DNA of 64,000 nucleotides from an uncultured Clostridia bacterium. Its GTDB lineage: Bacteria > Bacillota > Clostridia > UBA1381. The DNA is taken from NCBI GenBank assembly GCA_947631085.1, contig CANRJY010000001.1, forward strand, positions 1-64,000, given 5' to 3'. Made by a program: the position numbers and the translations under genes. How positions within the stretch are numbered: the first letter of the stretch is position 1; the number at the start of each line of letters is the position of its first letter. Below the pieces are notes generated by a model. That model was not told the DNA's origin. It searched no databases and saw nothing but the letters and a program-made list of their open reading frames with translations. Positions 61,340 to 64,000 of the stretch are shown here, in pieces.

Positions 61340-62255
61340 GTCCGACCGCCTCCTTGATTCTTCCCTCGCCGCGCCCCGATAGCGTAACGGCTGTCTCGAA
61401 AAATCCGAAAATATCCTTCAGATCCCGCCGTTTTTCCACCTGAGCGCGCGAAGCGGCATGGACGCTCGTAATAATTTTAACGCCGCTCAAAATAATTTTT
61501 TCAATCGCCGCCGCGTCAGCCGCCGTACCGATTTCATCCGTAACGATCACGTCCGGCGACATACTCCGAAGCATCATAAGCATACCGTCCGCCTTGTCCG
61601 CGCCGTCCATAACGTCGGCGGAGTACCCCAAATCGAAGCCGCTCCTGCCCTCATACACAGCCGCGATTTCGCGCCTCTCGTCCACGATGCTGACGCGGTA
61701 ACCCATGTACGAAAGCTGGCGCGCGATATCACGCAGCATCGTAGTCTTTCCGCCCCCGGGCGGCGAAATAATCAGAGTATTTTTTATTTCTCCGTCCCTT
61801 ACGATCAGATCCATCACCGCGTCCGCCGCGCCTATGACCTCGCCCGCGATACGATAGCAAAGCGCGGAAATATCCTTAATAAACGAGATTTTCCCGTCCT
61901 TAACGACCGCGCTGCCGCTCACGCCTATCCTATGTCCGCCCGCGACGGTGATAAACCCATTTGTAATATCGTCCTTCACCGAATACAGCGACGACTTGAC
62001 CGCCAGCTCGACCGCCTCGTCAATGATCCTGCGCGTAACACGCACCGCTCCTATAGGATTTTTAACCGCCTGTCCTTTATTTCCGAGGAAATACCGTCCG
62101 TCCCGAAAATAGATACAAACAGGCTGTCCGAGACAAAGCCTCACCTCATACGCGCCGCTCATATCGATATTGTAAAAATACCGTCTTATTTCGCGCGGCA
62201 TATAGTCCAAGATCCCCCGAAACGCGGAAACCGCCTCACAATTTGCAATGTACAT
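61329..62255 (-). CDS. spoIIIAA: Stage III sporulation protein AA, ATPase
   Basis: The 308-residue AAA-type secretion ATPase has Walker A (SPPGGGKTTMLRDIARQL) and Walker B-like regions (IVDERREIA and DVIVTDEIG). It probably powers the mother-cell side of the SpoIIIA-SpoIIQ channel. The start is ATG at 62255 after AAGGGTGAGG; GTG/TTG codons upstream are possible. It heads the operon. A SigE promoter is expected upstream but I could not assign it confidently. Confidence 0.94.
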   Translation of the reverse strand: MYIANCEAVSAFRGILDYMPREIRRYFYNIDMSGAYEVRLCLGQPVCIYFRDGRYFLGNKGQAVKNPIGAVRVTRRIIDEAVELAVKSSLYSVKDDITNGFITVAGGHRIGVSGSAVVKDGKISFIKDISALCYRIAGEVIGAADAVMDLIVRDGEIKNTLIISPPGGGKTTMLRDIARQLSYMGYRVSIVDERREIAAVYEGRSGFDLGYSADVMDGADKADGMLMMLRSMSPDVIVTDEIGTAADAAAIEKIILSGVKIITSVHAASRAQVEKRRDLKDIFGFFETAVTLSGRGEGRIKEAVGLDC

Positions 62256-62322
62256 CAACCTCACCCTTTCGTCTTATTCGTATATGCTATACTATTAGAG
62301 CTTGGACAAAAATAGAACAAAA

Positions 62323-62347
62323 AAATTGCCGCTCAAAGCGGCAATTT
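62323..62347 (-). terminator. Terminator after the lipoprotein gene
   Basis: An 11-bp stem (62323-62333 with 62337-62347) with 3-base loop is followed by T6 on the minus strand and separates this gene from spoIIIAA. Confidence 0.88.
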
Positions 62348-62348
62348 C

Positions 62349-63065
62349 CTATTCGCCTTTTTCAAACCTATCCGCCGGCACAAGTCTCCTGTATTCCTCC
62401 TTCAAATACCCCGCCAATTCATCGAGCGGCAGCTCAAACTCCACAAATCCGCGCGCGTAATACGACAGCTCATACGGCGGAAAAAATATGACGAGATTCC
62501 CGTCCGAGATATAAAAATCCGACTGATGCGCCGGCGTGATTTCCGGCTTCGCCCACAGATCCTTATACTCCTCCGGATTTTCCGCGACCTGCTCGTCGAT
62601 AAGGCGGTTGAGCGTATCTTTATACCCTTCTCCTTCAAACAAATCGCCGAGCGTCACGGTTTTCGCCCCCGGCGTGTCTATATTTGACGGATACCGCATG
62701 GTATTCCCGTGCGCGCCGCCCAAATACACATACCGCTCCTCCACAAAGCTCACAAAATCATTTTTGTTGTATTTTACGTCCTGAGTAACGTCGAATGTAT
62801 ATTTTGCCGACGTGTCCCCCGCCGTCTCCCGCGCCAATTTATCAAACTCAGCCGCGCCCGCCTCCAATCTTTCCGAAAGCTGCGCGTTAAAGCTGTCCTG
62901 AAACTCCGTATCAGCGAGTCCTTCAAGCTGCAGAAGCTGAGCGTTCACTATCGAATAATCCGTTTCATACTGTTTATCGGTTATCGTAATTTTCGCCGCC
63001 TCGTCCGCGGAGCACCCGCAAAGGCAGACCGTAAGTAAAAATACGCAAAATAACAGTCGTTTCAT
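62349..63065 (-). CDS. Lipoprotein with DUF3298/RsiV-like domain
   Basis: The 238-residue protein has a signal peptide with lipobox LCGC (Cys at 18), so it is lipid-anchored outside. The N-terminal part (DKQYETDYSIVNAQLLQLEG) looks like the DUF4163 half. The C-terminal part (YVYLGGAHGNTMRYPSNIDT, then VIFFPPYELSYYARG) looks like DUF3298, together resembling the RsiV ectodomain or PdaC N-terminal region. No anti-sigma helix or deacetylase is present. It sits between spoIVA and spoIIIA, but a sporulation role is only suggested by place. Confidence 0.78.
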   Translation of the reverse strand: MKRLLFCVFLLTVCLCGCSADEAAKITITDKQYETDYSIVNAQLLQLEGLADTEFQDSFNAQLSERLEAGAAEFDKLARETAGDTSAKYTFDVTQDVKYNKNDFVSFVEERYVYLGGAHGNTMRYPSNIDTPGAKTVTLGDLFEGEGYKDTLNRLIDEQVAENPEEYKDLWAKPEITPAHQSDFYISDGNLVIFFPPYELSYYARGFVEFELPLDELAGYLKEEYRRLVPADRFEKGE

Positions 63066-63102
63066 GCCTACCCCCTAAAAATATCCTACGCTTAAAGAAA
63101 AT

Positions 63103-63216
63103 CGTTCAGATTGCCGTTTTGCAGCGAGGGTGCTGTATGCAGTGTACCGCCTCGGTCGCATAGACGAGCAGGACACTTTGTGTCCGACCAGTCCCGAGTG
63201 AAAAACGGTGAGATGG
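63103..63216 (+). repeat. Dispersed ~110-bp repeat, copy B (between spoIVA and the lipoprotein gene)
   Basis: This is the inverted partner of 60709-60823, as judged by direct base reading. It keeps the perfect GGACAC-AAA-GTGTCC hairpin and the ends. It fills most of the 63066-63232 gap. Inverted copies 2.3 kb apart could recombine and flip the enclosed spoIIIAA-AB segment. Confidence 0.85.
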
Positions 63217-63232
63217 GCGATTTTATTAAGCG

Positions 63233-64000
63233 TCACAGAATGATACAAATCAATCCGCCGCTGCCCTCATTTATAATACGCTGCAGCGTCTCCCTAAGCT
63301 TGTTGCGCGATTCCTCCGGCATACGCGACAGCTTATTATGTAAACCTTCATTCACCAAATCATAAAGCGACTTGCCGAAAATATTCGACTCCCAAATTTT
63401 AACGGGATCGCTTTCAAATTCCGACAGCAGATAATGCACAAGCTCCTCCGACTGCTTCTCCGTTCCGACGATTGGGCTGACCTCGGTTTCGATATCGGCG
63501 CGCATCATATGGATAGACGGCGCGGAGGCCTTCAGTTTCACGCCGAACCTGCCGCCCTGCTTAACTATCTTCGGCTCCGCGAGCGTCAGCTCGTCGGTAG
63601 ACGGCGACACGATTCCGTAGCCCGTCTCGCGTACGCTCGCGAGAGCGTCGGCAACCTTATCATAGTCCTTCTTCATCTGCGAAAGCTCCGTCATCAGCTT
63701 CATAAGCTGCTCCTCGCCGCCTATCTCGAAGCCCGACATTTCGCCCAAAACCTTGTAGAACAAGCTTTCGGGCAGCTCCAGCCGCATCTTAACCGTTCCG
63801 TCGCCCAAATCCATACCCTCGATAAACGAGCGCTTGATAAATTCACATTCGCCCAGCTTATCTGCGAGAGAGCGGGTGTGCCGTATGCGGTTCACATCCG
63901 CGACGCTTCCCAAAATCGCGTCATAGATATCCTGTCTGAGCCAATGACCGCTCTCAAGCCCGTCTATCCACTCCGGCACGCGGATATTGATTTCCTTGAG
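63233..64000 (-). CDS. spoIVA: Stage IV sporulation protein A (SpoIVA), 3' part
   Basis: The C-terminal 255 or so residues of SpoIVA, reading on past the window edge. The protein is normally about 490 residues. The visible part includes HWLRQDIYDAILGSVADVNR and LKASAPSIHMMRADIETEV. It ends in GSGGLICIIL, the typical last residues that anchor it to SpoVM on the forespore. SpoIVA is an ATPase that polymerises as the coat base layer. The Walker motifs are in the missing half. Its copy-B repeat lies 17 bases downstream. Confidence 0.95.
   Translation of the reverse strand, partial: LKEINIRVPEWIDGLESGHWLRQDIYDAILGSVADVNRIRHTRSLADKLGECEFIKRSFIEGMDLGDGTVKMRLELPESLFYKVLGEMSGFEIGGEEQLMKLMTELSQMKKDYDKVADALASVRETGYGIVSPSTDELTLAEPKIVKQGGRFGVKLKASAPSIHMMRADIETEVSPIVGTEKQSEELVHYLLSEFESDPVKIWESNIFGKSLYDLVNEGLHNKLSRMPEESRNKLRETLQRIINEGSGGLICIIL

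Noticed and set aside
62256-62322. A SigE promoter in front of spoIIIAA
   Set aside because: CATATACGAA resembles the -10, but no fitting -35 at the right distance was found, so it was not listed.
1-64000. tRNA, rRNA or CRISPR arrays
   Set aside because: Reading the gaps showed no cloverleaf with a TTCGA arm, no rRNA-like sequence and no evenly spaced direct repeats; short gaps leave little room.

Overview
The window reads as chromosome of a strictly anaerobic, endospore-forming Clostridia species, probably in the Oscillospiraceae/Ruminococcaceae area (an inference from gene content). The evidence is the sporulation genes (spoIIGA-sigE-sigG, spoIIIAA-AH, spoIVA, whiA), an electron-bifurcating type [FeFe]-hydrogenase, pyruvate:ferredoxin oxidoreductase, a rubrerythrin, a sodium-pumping biotin decarboxylase and a type III glutamine synthetase. 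Nearly all genes lie on the minus strand; plus-strand exceptions are a ribbon-helix-helix protein, a flippase, a membrane HTH regulator, a small unknown ORF, nifJ and an NSS transporter. I saw no rRNA, tRNA, CRISPR array or intact mobile element. Layout: 1-5.3 kb holds a truncated M20 dipeptidase, a tiny RHH protein with a palindromic operator-like site, and hydCBA. 5.6-9 kb holds an esterase, aspS and rubrerythrin. 9.1-11.9 kb holds a SpoVB/MurJ-like flippase and an AT-richer HTH-membrane regulator. 12-16.7 kb (minus) is a likely operon starting with a TRAP (MtrB) homologue and running through a small protein, pfkA, pyk, a thioesterase and a 2-hydroxyacid dehydrogenase. 16.8-24.9 kb is the conserved hprK-murB-rapZ-yvcK-whiA-dnaE cluster. 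25.1-29 kb holds a small ORF and nifJ. 29-33 kb holds a sugar kinase, a HAD-GtrA fusion, ispF, ispD and carD. 33.2-35.9 kb holds proC followed by a ParB-like/PAPS-reductase-like pair resembling IbrB/IbrA. 35.9-41 kb is a biotin-dependent Na+ decarboxylase cluster with two different carboxyltransferase subunits. 41.3-54.4 kb holds a secreted transglutaminase-like protein, sigG-sigE-spoIIGA, GSIII, an RCC1-repeat/SLH surface protein, an S41 peptidase and a CdaR-type regulator. 54.4-64 kb holds the NSS transporter, an HTH/TPR regulator, the spoIIIA operon, a DUF3298-type lipoprotein and the 3' half of spoIVA. Main leads: (i) TRAP heading a glycolytic operon; (ii) the IbrA/IbrB-like pair, the best candidate for a poorly described system; (iii) a ~110-bp repeat in two inverted copies, one inside the spoIIIA operon, plus a four-hairpin block elsewhere in the same operon; (iv) a spoIIG-type promoter with two perfect 0A boxes and a long 21-bp spacer; (v) a promoter-terminator leader upstream of GSIII suggesting attenuation. 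Starts were re-chosen from ribosome-binding sites where needed. All family assignments come from reading motifs, not database searches.
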